DNA of 15,787 nucleotides from Methanobacterium sp. (GTDB lineage Archaea > Methanobacteriota > Methanobacteria > Methanobacteriales > Methanobacteriaceae). Under the pieces are notes generated by a model, which did no database searches, had not been told where the DNA came from, and saw nothing but the letters and a program-made list of their open reading frames with translations. Shown here piece by piece: positions 15,204 through 15,787 of the stretch; the stretch's first letter is position 1; every line of letters starts with the position of its first letter. The translations under genes were made by a program, and so were the position numbers. The DNA lies in the NCBI GenBank assembly GCA_030539815.1, contig JAUNXM010000035.1, positions 1-15,787 on the forward strand, given 5' to 3'.

Positions 15204-15707
15204 GTGACACTTCACTGTGATGGTATGGATGGACTGGTGGTTAAGGCAGCTGAAGAATCTCTGGAAATGGAAAACATTAACTACATACTCCCCTTTATCC
15301 GGGAAAAATATGAGGATGAGCTTAAAGACGTCTTTGAACGAACACTAAGTGTGAGGGAGCTTTCTGGAGATGCAGCGGAACTGGCTGATTACTGGTTCTT
15401 TGAAACTGCAGTCAGATTACACTTGAAAGGCCGGGGAATGCCCTACACTGGACTCAAACCCTCCCAGTTAAATGAAAGGCCAGTGGTAAAAATGGCTGGA
15501 CAGGCTGTGAGAACCGAGAACATGAACGATCTCATGAATTTCATACTGAGCTCCATCAAGGAAGATGTTTGGTCCCGGTTTGAGGATGTAATATCCAAAA
15601 AAGATTATGAAATTAACGATGTGGATGATGCCCGGGACTACGTGGACTCACTTCTGAATTTTTACAGTTATCTACAACAGTTAATTGATTTTATGGAAGA
15701 AGGTTAA
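15204..15707 (+). CDS. DUF6448 family protein
   Basis: This 167-aa protein begins at GTG 15204. GGTGAT lies three bases upstream, the same spacing as at the 93-aa gene, and the family's HCDxMDG motif then falls at residues 4-10. An ATG eight codons earlier is in frame but lacks a ribosome site. I recall DUF6448 from bacterial proteins that share HCDTMDGPVV, ELADxxFFET, VRxHxxGxGxPYTGLKP and a second half echoing the first; all are recognisable here. Internal repeats run from about residue 5 ([22 protein letters not shown]) and about 96 ([21 protein letters not shown]). Function is unknown. Bacterial members, as I recall, begin with a signal peptide; this one has none, so it is probably cytoplasmic. 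Confidence 0.75.
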   Translation: MTLHCDGMDGLVVKAAEESLEMENINYILPFIREKYEDELKDVFERTLSVRELSGDAAELADYWFFETAVRLHLKGRGMPYTGLKPSQLNERPVVKMAGQAVRTENMNDLMNFILSSIKEDVWSRFEDVISKKDYEINDVDDARDYVDSLLNFYSYLQQLIDFMEEG

Positions 15708-15742
15708 CTGAATTTACAATTGATTAACTTTGATTCAAGTAA

Positions 15743-15752
15743 AATAATATAA
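15743..15752 (+). promoter_or_regulatory. Possible TATA box for a gene beyond the right edge
   Basis: AATATAAATT lies in the last 50 bases, after the DUF6448 stop codon. It could drive a plus-strand gene starting just past the window. No coding start is visible inside the window. Confidence 0.25.
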
Positions 15753-15787
15753 ATTTGGTTGGATGAGAGGTTTACTATAAAGGGATA

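Overview
The window looks like a chromosomal segment of a methanogenic archaeon, most likely a Methanobacterium-type member of the Methanobacteriales. The DNA is moderately AT-rich. Promoters have archaeal TATA boxes, and Shine-Dalgarno motifs are of the GGAGG/GGTGAT type. The gene content (DUF5612 ACT protein, DUF2089/SHOCT-like pair, Fe-S cluster flavoproteins) fits a class I methanogen. The taxonomic call is an inference from these features. No rRNA, tRNA, insertion sequence or CRISPR array was seen.

Left part (about 5-5395, minus strand): a tightly spaced five-gene run, probably one operon, read from right to left. It starts at a TATA box near 5384-5393 with an inverted repeat at the expected transcript start. 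It then encodes a 103-aa protein, a zinc-ribbon/HTH DUF2089 regulator, a SHOCT-like protein, a polysaccharide pyruvyl transferase family protein, and a 930-aa protein fusing a thioester-reductase-type SDR domain to a long-chain acyl-CoA-synthetase-type adenylation domain. At the left edge a 21-codon ORF and a further start codon overlap in ATGA style, so the operon seems to continue out of the window. The first three proteins are built from shared modules. The last two look like envelope or lipid chemistry that is unusual for an archaeon.

Middle part (5469-11374, minus strand): a flavodoxin-like iron-sulfur flavoprotein; a TetR regulator translationally coupled to a QueG/reductive-dehalogenase-like two-[4Fe-4S] protein; a 386-base intergenic region holding a three-copy (perhaps four-copy) TetR-type operator array, a second unrelated palindrome and a stunted 38-codon membrane ORF; a bile acid:sodium symporter family transporter; an unrecognised acidic 142-aa protein; and a TrkH potassium transporter. 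The TetR array probably controls its own operon.

Right part (11598-15787, mostly plus strand): a Nim-like FMN split-barrel protein divergent from trkH; a two-domain carboxymuconolactone-decarboxylase family protein; a non-canonical Fpg/Nei DNA glycosylase with Ala instead of the usual N-terminal Pro; a DUF5612 ACT-domain protein; an unrecognised 93-aa protein on the minus strand facing a 21-bp tandem repeat; and a DUF6448 protein lacking the signal peptide I recall from bacterial relatives, whose promoter carries an inverted repeat abutting the TATA box. No complete new system is proven. The best leads are the reductase-ligase operon with its modular regulators and the TetR operator array with its stunted ORF.
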